DNA of 64,000 nt from Pseudomonadota bacterium (lineage in GTDB: Bacteria > Pseudomonadota > Gammaproteobacteria > UBA5335): NCBI GenBank assembly GCA_002862435.1, contig PKDC01000028.1, positions 92,296 to 156,295 on the forward strand. The letters run 5' to 3'. Shown here in pieces: positions 8,063 to 20,252 of the stretch. The position numbers and the translations under genes are program-made. Every line of letters begins with the position of its first letter. The first letter of the stretch is position 1. The notes below the pieces were generated by a model. It was not told the DNA's origin. It did no database searches and saw only the letters and a program-made list of their open reading frames with translations.

Positions 8063-9162
8063 TACTTCCCGCCCCCCAGCCCGCTGACCATTGCCTTCAG
8101 GCTGGCCACACCGGCCACCGCCACCTTGTCAGTGGCAGACAGCGCGCCCTGGATGATGCGCCGGTCGCCCGTTTCGCTGACCACCGTGACCGGCACCGGG
8201 CGATAGCCGGCTGGAGTTTCCAGAAAAACATGCGGCTTGTTGCCGAGGTAGACCAGGGCAGCGCCCCGCACTTCATAAAATTCGCCTTGGCCGGGCCGGA
8301 TTTCCAGCATGGTTTCGACGAACTGCCCGGGCAGCAGCGTCGGGACATTGGGCGTCAGCCGGGCGCGCAGCAGCACGCCCTGGTCGGCACTGTGAATCTG
8401 GCGTCCCACCGCAATGATCTCGCCCTCAGCAGCCGGCTGAGCGATATGCACCCGATCCTTCAGGCGGACCTGGGCAGCCACGGCCGGCGGGGCGTGGATT
8501 TCCAGCCACAACTCCCGCAGATCACCCACCGTATAGAGGGGATCGGCCACCGCAACCTGCTGGCCCGCAGTGACCGATTGGGTCAGCACCACGCCGGCAA
8601 TGGGCGAGGTGATGGACAAGGTGCCGGTGGTGCGTCCGATGCGCTCCAGCGCCTGGATCTGTGTCGGGTCCAGTCCCGCGAGTTTCAGGCTCGTGCGGCT
8701 GTGATCCAGAGCCACCTGAGCCTCACGCCACTGGGCCTGGGTGTCTTCGAATCGACGTCGGGCGATGATGCCCTGATCATGCAGATCGCGGTCGCGCGTC
8801 ATGGCCGCATTGGCCAGCGCAAACCGGGCCATGGCAGACAAATGATCACTCTCCAGAACCGCCAGATCTGTGCTATGTATCCGGGCCAGTACCTGCCCGG
8901 CCGCGACCGGCTCGCCCTCGCCCACCTCCAGAATTTCCACAATCCCGGGCACCCGGGCACTCACCACCCGCAGGCGATCATTCGGCACCGCGACCCGTGC
9001 CGGTAAGCGGATCGGTAGGGCATCATCAACCGTCACCAACGTTTCACTGCGGATCCCAGCCGCAGCGCGGCGAGCAGCATCCAGTGACAGTTCTTCCTGC
9101 GCCCCGACCGATCCCGCGCCGCACAACAGAAACATCATCAGCCATTTCATCCACGCCTTCAC
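8062..9162 (-). CDS. czcB: RND efflux periplasmic adaptor, CzcB type
   Basis: A 366-residue membrane-fusion protein with N-terminal signal peptide (MKWLMMFLLCGAGSVGAQ). The GTG start (complement of 9160-9162) overlaps the czcC stop as GTGA; an ATG four codons further on is an alternative. It contains the lipoyl/barrel-sandwich halves (RVPGIVEILEVGEGEPVAAGQ and SPIAGVVLTQSVTAGQQV) around a short alpha hairpin, then a beta-barrel domain. It links CzcA to the outer-membrane factor. No histidine-rich metal-binding N-terminal extension is seen, unlike some zinc CzcB proteins. Confidence 0.9.
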   Translation of the reverse strand: MKAWMKWLMMFLLCGAGSVGAQEELSLDAARRAAAGIRSETLVTVDDALPIRLPARVAVPNDRLRVVSARVPGIVEILEVGEGEPVAAGQVLARIHSTDLAVLESDHLSAMARFALANAAMTRDRDLHDQGIIARRRFEDTQAQWREAQVALDHSRTSLKLAGLDPTQIQALERIGRTTGTLSITSPIAGVVLTQSVTAGQQVAVADPLYTVGDLRELWLEIHAPPAVAAQVRLKDRVHIAQPAAEGEIIAVGRQIHSADQGVLLRARLTPNVPTLLPGQFVETMLEIRPGQGEFYEVRGAALVYLGNKPHVFLETPAGYRPVPVTVVSETGDRRIIQGALSATDKVAVAGVASLKAMVSGLGGGK

Positions 9163-10406
9163 GGCACCACCCCCATGACCTGATTGAACTGCGCCGTTTC
9201 ACGACCGACCTTGATGCGCAAGCTCTCCGCCTCCCAGATCGTCAGCCGCGCCTGTTCGCGAATGCGCAGCAGATCCATCAAGTCCAACTCGCCGGCGCCA
9301 AACGCAGCCTGGGCCAGATCCTGCTGGCGCCGGGCCAGGTCGCCACGCCGCTGGGCTAGTTCCAAGGCTTCCCGTGCGGAGCGGAGTGACGCCTCGCTCT
9401 CCTGTCGCGCCACGGTCTGCTCCCGCACCGCCTGTTGCCAACGCAGGCGGGCCTCGGCCAAGGCCCGTTCCGCCGCCGAGCGTTCGGTGCCCAGATGCAC
9501 CGCCCCGGCAAAAGGCACGCTGAGCCCGACTCCCAGCGAATTCACTTCATCCTCTTCGCGGTTACTGCGCTCGCGACGGCTGCCGACTTGTAGAACGGGG
9601 GCTCCGGCGCCCTGGGCCAGAAGCTGATTCCACTGGGCCTGGGCGCGGCGTGTTTCCTGGGCCAGCAGCGCCAGACCGGGGTGATCTTCCGGCGGAATGC
9701 TCCCAAGGGGTTCCGGCTGCAGTGCGCCGGGATCCGGCTCCAGGCCGAGCAGGAAGCGGAGACTGGCGCGTTGCGCGGCCCATTCGCGCTCGGCGACCTG
9801 CCGTTCGGCCTGGCGGGCAAGCATTTCCTGTTCGCTCATCAATTGATCGGTTTGCGCCAGATCGCCCGCCCGGACCCGGGCCAGCACCTGTTCATGGAGG
9901 GATGTGCTGCTGCGCTCGGCGTCCTGCGCCTGCGCCAGGTCCACTTGGGCCATTGCCAGGGCCCACAAGCGCTCACGGACCACTCCGGCGGCCTGCCAGC
10001 GGTTATAACGTGGACTTAATTTCGCCTCCCCGGCACTGGCCTCGGCCAGCAGGCGGGCGGCCTGACGCGCATCCGGCCACCACAACGGCAGATCCAGCCC
10101 CACTTCCCCTTCCCGCAGACCGGCATCACTCAACACGGCATCATCCTGCCAATGTGCTGCGATGGCTGGCGCGCCGGAGATCCAGCTGCGGCTGCGCCGG
10201 GCCAGGGCCTGGGCTTCGCGCTCCAGCACAGGCGTCAACTCCTGGGCGGGATCACGCGCCAGCGCGGCATCCACCAAGGCACTCAAGGAAGGCGCGGCAA
10301 GCGTGAGGGGGGCAATCGGGACTTCCTGGGCATACAGGCCCGGCAGGACGCCCGCGCCGGCCATCAGGACGGCGCCCAGCAGCGCCCAAGAAAAAATCCG
10401 TTTCAT
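9159..10406 (-). CDS. czcC: RND efflux outer-membrane factor, CzcC/TolC family
   Basis: A 415-residue outer-membrane channel. ATG (complement of 10404-10406) is chosen because GAGAGG lies just upstream and it opens directly onto a signal peptide, MKRIFSWALLGAVLMAGAG. Two long alanine/glutamine-rich coiled-coil repeats (for example RRGDLARRQQDLAQAAF) are typical of TolC-family tunnels. First gene of czcCBA-DUF3240, transcribed leftward; the 260 bp upstream to the divergent L,D-transpeptidase gene should hold its promoter, but no clear box or MerR-type dyad was recognised and no two-component system is adjacent. Confidence 0.88.
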   Translation of the reverse strand: MKRIFSWALLGAVLMAGAGVLPGLYAQEVPIAPLTLAAPSLSALVDAALARDPAQELTPVLEREAQALARRSRSWISGAPAIAAHWQDDAVLSDAGLREGEVGLDLPLWWPDARQAARLLAEASAGEAKLSPRYNRWQAAGVVRERLWALAMAQVDLAQAQDAERSSTSLHEQVLARVRAGDLAQTDQLMSEQEMLARQAERQVAEREWAAQRASLRFLLGLEPDPGALQPEPLGSIPPEDHPGLALLAQETRRAQAQWNQLLAQGAGAPVLQVGSRRERSNREEDEVNSLGVGLSVPFAGAVHLGTERSAAERALAEARLRWQQAVREQTVARQESEASLRSAREALELAQRRGDLARRQQDLAQAAFGAGELDLMDLLRIREQARLTIWEAESLRIKVGRETAQFNQVMGVVP

Positions 10407-10666
10407 GCTTGACCTCTCACTTGATTGCAGCCAAGCCTGACTGCGCCAGATTAAATGAAGCTTAAAGCCGGATTGACCGAACTGGACTTGCGGGTCGGAT
10501 CTTCCCAGCCTGCGGGGCATGTGCCTGAGCAGCCGTCATCGGTTTCCATCGATCCACGCGGCAGGGTACGGCGTGTTCGTTTGGATGCTCATGTACGGGT
10601 GATGACGATGCCCTACAATCCGCATCCAGAAGCACTGTGTGAAAATTGGCGGGTGAGGGTGAATTG

Positions 10667-11227
10667 ATGAAATGGATGCGCTGGTGGATGGTGGGCGCAA
10701 TGTGCGGATTGGCCCTGTGCAATGGGGTCAACGCATCCACTTTTTCAGGGCGCTGGCTGCTGGTGGATACCCAAGCGCATGAACTCTCCGTCATGGAGGG
10801 CGAGGAGCCGATCTGGACCTTCAATCGGATTGCGATCGGGCGCGGCGGAGTGACGCCGTCCAAACTGACCCGGGATCACAAGACGCCTTTGGGCGAGTTC
10901 CATATCACCGAGATCCGCAAGAGCGGCTTGTTTCATGTCTTCATGGAACTAAGCTATCCCAATACCGAGCATGCCAAAGCCGCCCGGAATGCCGGTCACA
11001 TCAGTGAGGAAGAGTATTGGGCCATCCAGCGGGCCGCCTGGAGCGGCCTCATTCCACCCCAGAATACCCGCCTGGGTGGACATATCGGGATCCATGGCGT
11101 GGGCCGTGGCGATTTGGAAATCCATCAGCAATTCGACTGGACACAGGGGTGCATCGCCCTGACCAATCAGCAGATCGAGCAGCTCCAGGCACTGATCGGA
11201 ACGGGCGCCCGGGTGGTGATTCGCTAG
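10667..11227 (+). CDS. Periplasmic L,D-transpeptidase (YkuD domain)
   Basis: 186 residues with a signal peptide (MKWMRWWMVGAMCGLALC to NAS). The YkuD domain fills the rest: GRWLLVDTQAHELSV, IGRGGVTP, TPLGEF, then GGHIGIHG and the catalytic DWTQGCIALTN. The Gln and Ala around the cysteine differ from the SHGCVRM form but fit the DWTxGCIA subgroup. Such enzymes make 3-3 crosslinks in peptidoglycan or attach ligands to it; which one is unknown. ATG 10667 has GAGGGTG upstream. A TACAAT box (10614-10619) 48 nt upstream is a possible -10. Divergent from czcC. Confidence 0.85.
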   Translation: MKWMRWWMVGAMCGLALCNGVNASTFSGRWLLVDTQAHELSVMEGEEPIWTFNRIAIGRGGVTPSKLTRDHKTPLGEFHITEIRKSGLFHVFMELSYPNTEHAKAARNAGHISEEEYWAIQRAAWSGLIPPQNTRLGGHIGIHGVGRGDLEIHQQFDWTQGCIALTNQQIEQLQALIGTGARVVIR

Positions 11228-11426
11228 TCCAAGCTGCTTTTTGAGGATTTGGGCAAAAAGAAATGCCTGGGTTCTTGAAAAATGAACATAAAAACCGGAC
11301 ACTGTGCACGCGCTGGGGGCCGATATTCGGCATCTATCGGCGACGAACCCTGTTTCGTCCGATCGTTCGATGCGCTAGTCCAGTCTTTATCTGCATGAAC
11401 CGTTAATACCTATCAGGAGAATTGTT

Positions 11427-11714
11427 ATGCTGGCCAAGAAATTTGCAGCTCCCTTGATTCTGGCCGTGGCACTGGGCGGCGGCCTGGTTGGCTGCTCCAG
11501 CACCAAGGAAAAAGAATCAATGAACGCCCGGCTGGACGGCATCGCCGCGGACGCCAAGGCTGCTGCCGCTTCTGCCGAGTCCGCTAAGGCGTCTGCTGCG
11601 GCTGCTGCCCGTGCCGCTGCCGAAGCCAAGGCGATGGCCGCCGATGCCAAAAGCACCGCCGAAGCCACCGACGAGAAGCTGAACCGGATGTTCAAGAAGT
11701 CCATGTACAAGTGA
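11427..11714 (+). CDS. Small Lpp/OprI-like outer-membrane lipoprotein
   Basis: 95 residues starting at ATG 11427 with CAGGAGA upstream. Lipobox LVGC puts the lipidated cysteine at residue 23. The mature chain is an alanine-rich heptad helix (AADAKAAAASAESAKASAAA) and ends DEKLNRMFKKSMYK, similar in layout to Pseudomonas OprI. In Lpp-type proteins the C-terminal lysine is linked to peptidoglycan. It has its own strong terminator, and a LysM L,D-transpeptidase gene follows convergently, the enzyme class that makes this linkage. Expected to be highly expressed; no firm promoter was called in the 200 bp upstream. Confidence 0.85.
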   Translation: MLAKKFAAPLILAVALGGGLVGCSSTKEKESMNARLDGIAADAKAAAASAESAKASAAAAARAAAEAKAMAADAKSTAEATDEKLNRMFKKSMYK

Positions 11715-11751
11715 GCTGAGCGCATCCCTTCGGGGGGCTTGCTTACTGAGG

Positions 11752-11780
11752 ACCGCCGGGTTTTACCCGGCGGTTTTTTT
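11752..11780 (+). terminator. Strong terminator of the Lpp-like gene
   Basis: ACCGCCGGGT and ACCCGGCGGT pair across a TTT loop (11752-11774), followed by a further run of T. Confidence 0.92.
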
Positions 11781-11841
11781 ATGTCGTGATGATCGTATTG
11801 GCGAGCAAAACGCGTCCGAGAGGGCGGCGCCTCAAGCAGGA

Positions 11842-12855
11842 TCAATTCAGCCGCGCGCTTTCTGGCGTCATCTGGACGGTCCCGGATGGGGTCTGGCGGT
11901 TGTCGAGTGAAATGGGCGTGGGAACGCCATTTTGCTGCGCAACGATTTCCCGCACCCGAGCCCAACTGATGCGGGCCGGACGCTGCGCCACTGCCCCCAG
12001 CACAGCCTGCATGGCCATTTCATAGAGTCGCTCCGGGCTGGCATTGCTCTCTTCCAGGGGCTCATGCACTTCCAGGTAGAGTGCGTCACCGAGCCAGCCA
12101 ATCTTGACGGGGTCGTTGAGAATTTCAACCGGCGTTCCGACATCCACCCAGCCAAACAACTGCGCCACATCCTCCGGGTACATGCGCACGCAACCATGGG
12201 TGACCCGCATGCCGATACCCCAGGGGTTGTTTGTGCCATGGATCAGATAGCTACTGAACCCCAGGCGCATGGCATGCTGACCCAAGGGGTTGTCAGGTCC
12301 GGCCGGCACCACATCGGGCAGGATGTCGCCTTTTTCGGCATGCTCTTTCTTGATCGAAGCGGGAGGATACCAGGCGGGGTCCTTGTCTTTGCGGACTACC
12401 CTGGTCATGCCGATGGGCGTGTTCCAATCCATGCGGCCGATGCTGACGGGATAGGTGATGACCTGTTGTCCCAGGCCCTTGGATGCCGGCGGGAAGTAAT
12501 AGAGGCGCATTTCGGGCACATTGAGAATGATGCCCTGGCGGGCGCCGCGGGGCAGGATGAACTGCGTCGACAGTAACACCGGCGTGCCCTTGCCCGGCAG
12601 CCATTTGTCCACCTGGGGATTGGCCTGGATGATTTCGTCCTGGCCCAGGCTGAAGCGCCGCGCGATGTCCAGCAGCGTGTCTTCCTGCTGGGCGGGATAT
12701 TGCAGCAGTTGCCCTACCACATCGTTGCCCGGCGGGGGAAGCGGATAACTGCGGTACTGCGCCAGCGCCGGAAGGGCCAGGACGAGGCCTGCCACGCCCA
12801 GGAGGTGGAGGGAGGCGCGCCGAACGCGGGACAGGGAGATGTACAACTGATTCAT
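11842..12855 (-). CDS. LysM-containing L,D-transpeptidase (ErfK/YbiS/YnhG type)
   Basis: 337 residues. Signal peptide to about residue 32 (LALPALAQ), LysM-like segment about 44-100 (EDTLLDIARRFSLGQDEIIQANP), then a YkuD domain with HGTNNPWGIGMRVTHGCVRM carrying the catalytic histidine and cysteine. This is the architecture of E. coli ErfK/YbiS/YcfS/YnhG; several of these couple Lpp to the cell wall. Being next to an Lpp-like lipoprotein gene supports that role here. Start ATG at the complement of 12853-12855. Only 25 nt separate its start from the rlmI stop, so it is probably cotranscribed with rlmI. Confidence 0.9.
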   Translation of the reverse strand: MNQLYISLSRVRRASLHLLGVAGLVLALPALAQYRSYPLPPPGNDVVGQLLQYPAQQEDTLLDIARRFSLGQDEIIQANPQVDKWLPGKGTPVLLSTQFILPRGARQGIILNVPEMRLYYFPPASKGLGQQVITYPVSIGRMDWNTPIGMTRVVRKDKDPAWYPPASIKKEHAEKGDILPDVVPAGPDNPLGQHAMRLGFSSYLIHGTNNPWGIGMRVTHGCVRMYPEDVAQLFGWVDVGTPVEILNDPVKIGWLGDALYLEVHEPLEESNASPERLYEMAMQAVLGAVAQRPARISWARVREIVAQQNGVPTPISLDNRQTPSGTVQMTPESARLN

Positions 12856-12880
12856 GGGGTGAATCCGATAGGATGGCGAG

Positions 12881-14065
12881 TTAATTGCGCAACACGCGCA
12901 GGAACAACATCTTCAGATAAGCCGTTTCAGGAATTGCCGGATGGATGGGGTGATCCCGACTCTGGCCTCCTGTTTCCACCACCTGGATCTGGCGATCCAC
13001 ATGACGCGCTGCGGCATGTACCTGTTCCAGCAGGGCTGGCGCGCCCAAGTGCTGGGAACAGGATCCCGTGATCAGATAGCCGCCAGGTTCGATCAGTGGC
13101 AGGGCGAGCTGATTCAAACGTCGATAGGCGATGGTGCCGGATGATAAATCTTTGCGCCGCTTGATAAAAGCGGGCGGATCGACAATCACCACGCCAAACC
13201 GGCGGCGCTCTTCCCTGAAGGTCTTGAGGACCTCAAAGGCATCGCCGCACAGGGTTTCGAGCGGAATATCGTTGAGTTGGGCATTTTTGGCGGCCCCCTC
13301 CAGGGCGGTTGCCGAACTGTCCACGCAGGTCACAGCAGTGGCGCCCGCAGCGCCGGCGCTGATGCCCCAGGCGCCGAGGTAGCTGAATACGTCCAGCACC
13401 GAGGCGCCCTTGGCATAAGGGGCGAGGCGGCGGCGGTTGTCGGCCTGATCATAAAACCAGCCGGTTTTCTGGCCGGTGCGCGGGCAGCAGTGATACGTCA
13501 GGCCGTTTTCACACACACTCACCACGGACGGCAGGGTGCCCAGGACCTCGACTGCCTCCGGCAGTCCTTCAGCTTCCCGCGCGGCGCTGTCATTGCGCAG
13601 CACAATCGCTTGAGGGCGTATTACCTTGTCCAGGGCCTCGATGATTTCCGCGCGGTAGGTGTCCATGCCGGCGGTATTCATCTGGACCGACAGGACCTCG
13701 CCGAAGCGGTCCACCACCAGACCGGGCAGGCCGTCGGAGTCCCCGTAGACCAGCCGATAGTGAGGCGTGGGGAAAAACCGTTCGCGCAGGGAGAGCGCCT
13801 GATTGAGGCGATGGATGAAGAGGGACTTGCCGGGCGGATGCTCGGGATCACGGCTCAGCAGCCGGATGCAGATCAGGTTGTGGGGATTGATATAGCCGCT
13901 GCCCAGGAATTGCCCATTATGGGCATGGACCTGCACTCCCTGGCCCGGCGTCAGAGACGTCAACGCCACCCGCTGGGTGTCGATTTCGTTGCTATAGACC
14001 CAGGGATGGCCGGCGCGAATGCGTCGATCCGCATCCCGATTGAGCCAGATGTCAGAGAGATCCAT
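12881..14065 (-). CDS. rlmI: 23S rRNA (cytosine-1962 C5) methyltransferase
   Basis: 394 residues from ATG (complement of 14063-14065); the protein opens MDLSDIWLNRDADRRIRAGHPWVYSNEI, a PUA domain as in RlmI. The C-terminal SAM domain has VLDVFSYLGAWG (motif I), CVDSS, VIVDPPAFIKRRKD (motif IV) and TGSCSQ with the nucleophilic cysteine. Length agrees with E. coli RlmI (396). No strong ribosome site is visible; TATAAT lies on the minus strand about 30 nt upstream (complement of 14094-14099), so the message may have a very short leader. Divergent from leuS. Confidence 0.92.
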   Translation of the reverse strand: MDLSDIWLNRDADRRIRAGHPWVYSNEIDTQRVALTSLTPGQGVQVHAHNGQFLGSGYINPHNLICIRLLSRDPEHPPGKSLFIHRLNQALSLRERFFPTPHYRLVYGDSDGLPGLVVDRFGEVLSVQMNTAGMDTYRAEIIEALDKVIRPQAIVLRNDSAAREAEGLPEAVEVLGTLPSVVSVCENGLTYHCCPRTGQKTGWFYDQADNRRRLAPYAKGASVLDVFSYLGAWGISAGAAGATAVTCVDSSATALEGAAKNAQLNDIPLETLCGDAFEVLKTFREERRRFGVVIVDPPAFIKRRKDLSSGTIAYRRLNQLALPLIEPGGYLITGSCSQHLGAPALLEQVHAAARHVDRQIQVVETGGQSRDHPIHPAIPETAYLKMLFLRVLRN

Positions 14066-14126
14066 GGTATGTGCCGCGCGGGGTAAACGGCGAATTATAC
14101 CCCAGGCGCGGGCATGGCTTGGTTGA

Positions 14127-16790
<2,664 letters not shown>

Positions 16791-16806
16791 GCGCGGTGTG
16801 AAACCG

Positions 16807-17325
16807 ATGCGCGTTCAGGGGATGGCGCTCCGGCTGCCGATGGTCATGGCAGCGGTCTTGGCGCTGACAGCCTGCGGCTGGCGTTTGCAGGGGGCGTTTC
16901 ATCTGCCACAGGAGTTCAGTCCGGTCTATGTGCAGGACAGCGGCAGTGGCTCGCGGCTGGGATACGAACTGCGTGACCAGTTACGCCTTGCCGGTGTGAC
17001 CCAGACCGACTCCCCGAAGCAGGCGCAAGCGGTGATCGTGATCAGCGGGGATCGGGTCCAGCGTCAGCTGCTGGCCGTCGACAGCGCCGGCAAGGGGCGC
17101 GACTACGCCGTGATCCTGCGGGCCGATTACGAGGTATTGCGGGCGGGCAAGTCCTTGCAACCCCGGCGCAGCGTGCAGCGGCGCCGTGACTATCTGGTGA
17201 GCGAGGCCGAAGGCGATCCCCTGACCGATGAACTGCGCGCGCTCGAAATTACCGACGCCCTGCGTCGCGAGGTGGCGCGTGAGATTCTGCGACAACTAAC
17301 CATCCAGGCCGAAGCGAAGCTGTGA
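16807..17325 (+). CDS. lptE: LPS-assembly lipoprotein LptE
   Basis: 172 residues. The lipobox LTAC puts the lipidated cysteine at residue 23, followed by GWRLQG, the conserved CGW(R/K)L start of mature LptE. LptE plugs the LptD barrel in the outer membrane and helps insert lipopolysaccharide. The start is uncertain: ATG 16807 is preferred, but GTG 16798 and an ATG at 16777 that overlaps leuS are in frame. Its stop overlaps the GTG of holA. Confidence 0.9.
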   Translation: MRVQGMALRLPMVMAAVLALTACGWRLQGAFHLPQEFSPVYVQDSGSGSRLGYELRDQLRLAGVTQTDSPKQAQAVIVISGDRVQRQLLAVDSAGKGRDYAVILRADYEVLRAGKSLQPRRSVQRRRDYLVSEAEGDPLTDELRALEITDALRREVAREILRQLTIQAEAKL

Positions 17326-18341
17326 AATCAGGCCCTGAGCAGCTGGACGCCACCTTGCAACGCGGCCTTGCCCCGATTTATGTGATCGGGGGTGATGAGC
17401 CGTTATTGGTGGGGGAGGCAGCGGATGCGGTGCGTGCAAGGGCGCGGCAAGCCGGTTTCACCGAGCGTCAGGTGATGTTCGTCGAACCGGGCTTCGACTG
17501 GTCGGCGTTTGGCGGTGAAATGGCCTCCCGCTCCCTGTTTGGGGATCGTCGCCTGGTGGAGCTGCGTATCCCCAGCGGCAAGCCAGGAGAGCCCGGTGCG
17601 CGTGCGCTGCAAGCCTATGCAGCCGCGCCGGCGCCCGATGTGTTGCTGCTGGTGCTGTGCGGCGCGCTCGATGGCACTGCGCGCAACAGCAAGTGGTATC
17701 AGGCCTTGGAACAAGCCGGCGTGGCAGTGCAGGTATGGCCCGTGGGCGCGGCGGAATTGCCGACCTGGATCCGTGGCCGTCTGGCGCGCGCGCGACTGCG
17801 GATTGACGCGGACGCTTTGAGCCTGCTGGTGGAGCGCACCGAGGGGCACCTGCTGGCCGCTCATCAGGCGCTGGCCCAGTTGGCCTTGCTGGCCAGCGGC
17901 GAGACGGTGGATGAAGCCCTGGTGCTGGCGACCGTGGGACAGCAGGCGCGTTTCGACGTGCAGGCCCTGGCCGAGGCAGCGATCGCGGGGGATGCACCAC
18001 GCACCCGGCGGGTGCTGTTCGGTCTGCGGGAGGAGGGGCTGGAAACGCCTTTGATCCTGTGGGCCATGGCGCGCGAATTGCGCCTGTTGGCCAGCCATCG
18101 ACCCGGCGGCGCCTTGCCTGGCGGCTTGTCGCCACGCCGCCGCAAGGCGCTGGAACGCGGTCTGCGCCGCGCGCCGCCGGATCACTGGCGCGATCTGCTG
18201 GTGCGCGGTGTGCGGCTGGATGCATTGGCCAAAGGGATGCTGCCCGGCGCGTTGTGGACGGAATTGGTAGACTGGACCCATGCCATCGCCCGGCCCTATC
18301 GGGCCAGGGGGGATCCATTGTCAGCGGGAAAAATGTCATGA
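17322..18341 (+). CDS. holA: DNA polymerase III delta subunit
   Basis: 339 residues, as expected for HolA. GTG start overlaps the lptE stop (GTGA). Conserved opening [27 protein letters not shown] and the mid-region [38 protein letters not shown] are typical. The delta subunit opens the beta clamp within the clamp loader. The stop overlaps the proA ATG (ATGA). Confidence 0.93.
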   Translation: MKSGPEQLDATLQRGLAPIYVIGGDEPLLVGEAADAVRARARQAGFTERQVMFVEPGFDWSAFGGEMASRSLFGDRRLVELRIPSGKPGEPGARALQAYAAAPAPDVLLLVLCGALDGTARNSKWYQALEQAGVAVQVWPVGAAELPTWIRGRLARARLRIDADALSLLVERTEGHLLAAHQALAQLALLASGETVDEALVLATVGQQARFDVQALAEAAIAGDAPRTRRVLFGLREEGLETPLILWAMARELRLLASHRPGGALPGGLSPRRRKALERGLRRAPPDHWRDLLVRGVRLDALAKGMLPGALWTELVDWTHAIARPYRARGDPLSAGKMS

Positions 18342-19615
18342 GCGCCTATCCGAAGCCCACCGATCTGGCTGCCTACATGCAGGAGGTGGGTCGCAACGCG
18401 CGCCTGGCGGGGCGGGAAGTGGCCCGCGCCGCCACGGCTGTGAAGAACGCTGCCCTGCATGCCCTGGCGAATCGGATCGAACAGGACGGCGAGCGTCTAA
18501 TGATCGCCAACCGGCAGGATCTGGAGCAGGCCCGGGCATCGGGGCTGGATGACGCCCTGCTGGATCGCCTGACCCTGACCGAAAAGGGCGTTGCCGCCAT
18601 GGCGGACGGGGTGCGTCAGGTGGCTGCCCTGCCCGACCCCGTCGGCGAAATCACGGATCTCAAGATGCGTCCCTCCGGCATCCAGGTGGGTCGCATGCGG
18701 GTGCCGCTGGGGGTGGTCGGCATCATCTACGAGTCCCGGCCCAACGTGACGGCCGATGCCGCGGCGCTGTGCTTGAAGTCAGGCAACGCCGTCATTTTGC
18801 GGGGTGGTTCGGAGGCCTGGCGTTCCAACCAGGCGATTGCCGTCTGTCTAAGCGCTGCGTTGGCCGAGGCTGGCCTGCCGGAGACGGCGGCGCAGGTCCT
18901 GGACACCACGGACCGGGACGCGGTGGGCCATCTGGTGGCCATGCCCGAGTGGGTGGATGTGATCGTGCCGCGCGGCGGACGGGGATTGATTGAGCGGGTG
19001 GCGCGCGAAGCCCGGGTGCCCGTGATCAAGCATCTGGATGGGATCTGCCACGTCTACATCGACGCGGCGGCGGACCGGGACAAAGCCTTGCGCATCGCCC
19101 TCAACGCCAAGACCCAGCGCTATGGAACCTGCAACACCATGGAAACCCTGCTGGTCGACGCCGCAGTGGCGGCTGATCTGTTGCCCGAACTGGGTATGCG
19201 TTTTGCGAAGGCGGGCGTGAGCCTGCGCGGCTGTTCCCAAACCTGCGCCCTGTTGCCCGGCACCCAGCCTGCAACCGAGACGGATTGGCGCACCGAATAC
19301 CTGGCGCCCATTCTCGCGATCAGGGTGGTCGATGGATTGAACGCGGCCATCGACCACATCAATACCCACGGCTCTGGCCATACCGATGCCATCGTGACCC
19401 AGGACTACAGCCGGGCCCAGCGCTTCCTGCGCGAGGTGGATGCCAGTTCGGTGATGGTGAACGCGTCCACGCGCTTTGCCGATGGCTACGAATACGGGCT
19501 GGGTGCGGAGATCGGCATCAGCACCGACAAGTTTCACGCGCGCGGCCCGGTCGGCCTGGAAGGACTGACGTCCCTGAAATGGGTGGTGCTGGGCGATGGC
19601 CATATTCGGAACTGA
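18338..19615 (+). CDS. proA: Gamma-glutamyl phosphate reductase
   Basis: 425 residues. Aldehyde-dehydrogenase fold with [33 protein letters not shown] and the catalytic-cysteine region [16 protein letters not shown], ending [20 protein letters not shown]. Catalyses NADPH-dependent reduction of glutamyl-5-phosphate in proline synthesis. Its place between holA and nadD matches several gammaproteobacteria; proB is not adjacent. Confidence 0.96.
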   Translation: MSAYPKPTDLAAYMQEVGRNARLAGREVARAATAVKNAALHALANRIEQDGERLMIANRQDLEQARASGLDDALLDRLTLTEKGVAAMADGVRQVAALPDPVGEITDLKMRPSGIQVGRMRVPLGVVGIIYESRPNVTADAAALCLKSGNAVILRGGSEAWRSNQAIAVCLSAALAEAGLPETAAQVLDTTDRDAVGHLVAMPEWVDVIVPRGGRGLIERVAREARVPVIKHLDGICHVYIDAAADRDKALRIALNAKTQRYGTCNTMETLLVDAAVAADLLPELGMRFAKAGVSLRGCSQTCALLPGTQPATETDWRTEYLAPILAIRVVDGLNAAIDHINTHGSGHTDAIVTQDYSRAQRFLREVDASSVMVNASTRFADGYEYGLGAEIGISTDKFHARGPVGLEGLTSLKWVVLGDGHIRN

Positions 19616-19621
19616 ACGGAC

Positions 19622-20248
19622 ATGACGGCGCCTATCGGTCTGCTGGGAGGAACCTTTGACCCGGTTCATCTGGGGCATCTGCGCATTGCGCTGGAGGTCC
19701 TGGAGGCGCTGTCTTTCCAAGAGGTGCGCTTCATCCCGGCCGCCCAACCTCCGCACCGGCCAGAGCCAGCGCTTTGCACCGCCGATCGCTTGCGCCTGCT
19801 CAAGGCTGCCTTGGCCGACCAGCCCGGCTTCGTGCTCGACACCCGGGAGCTGAATCGGCCGGGCCCATCCTACATGGTCGACACACTGAAAGAGTTGCGC
19901 CGGGAAGTCGGGCCGGAACAGCCTTTGTGTCTGATCCTGGGGGTGGATGCATTCGCCTTGCTGCCCTCCTGGAACCGCTGGGAGGAGATCGCGGCGCTGA
20001 CCCATGTCGTGGTGGCAAGCCGACCGGGGGGCTCCCAGCGCGCCGAGGCGGCCTGGTGGCGGGGCGGCATTTTCAACAATTCCGAACAATTGGCCACATC
20101 TCCGGCCGGCGGCGTGTATTTCCATCGCGTCACCGCACTGGAAATCGCCTCCACCCGGCTCAGACAACTCATCGCCCAAGGGCACAGCGTGCGCTACCTC
20201 GTCCCCGACGCGGTTTGGCGCCTGATACAAGAGGAGCATTGGTATTAG
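19622..20248 (+). CDS. nadD: Nicotinate-nucleotide adenylyltransferase
   Basis: 208 residues. Nucleotidyltransferase motif GLLGGTFDPVHLGHLR at the N-terminus, PSYMVDTLKELR, and the C-terminal ISSTRLR-like signature (EIASTRLRQLI). Forms deamido-NAD from nicotinate mononucleotide and ATP. Seven bases after proA and four before rsfS. Confidence 0.95.
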   Translation: MTAPIGLLGGTFDPVHLGHLRIALEVLEALSFQEVRFIPAAQPPHRPEPALCTADRLRLLKAALADQPGFVLDTRELNRPGPSYMVDTLKELRREVGPEQPLCLILGVDAFALLPSWNRWEEIAALTHVVVASRPGGSQRAEAAWWRGGIFNNSEQLATSPAGGVYFHRVTALEIASTRLRQLIAQGHSVRYLVPDAVWRLIQEEHWY

Positions 20249-20252
20249 TCTC

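Noticed and set aside
5246..8206. A 986-codon open frame on the plus strand opposite czcA
   Set aside because: Shadow frame of a GC-rich gene: low-complexity His/Gln/Arg-rich translation with no recognisable domain, while the minus strand encodes a full-length RND pump.
14094..14099. TATAAT before rlmI as a certain promoter
   Set aside because: No convincing -35 lies at the right distance; recorded only in the rlmI entry.
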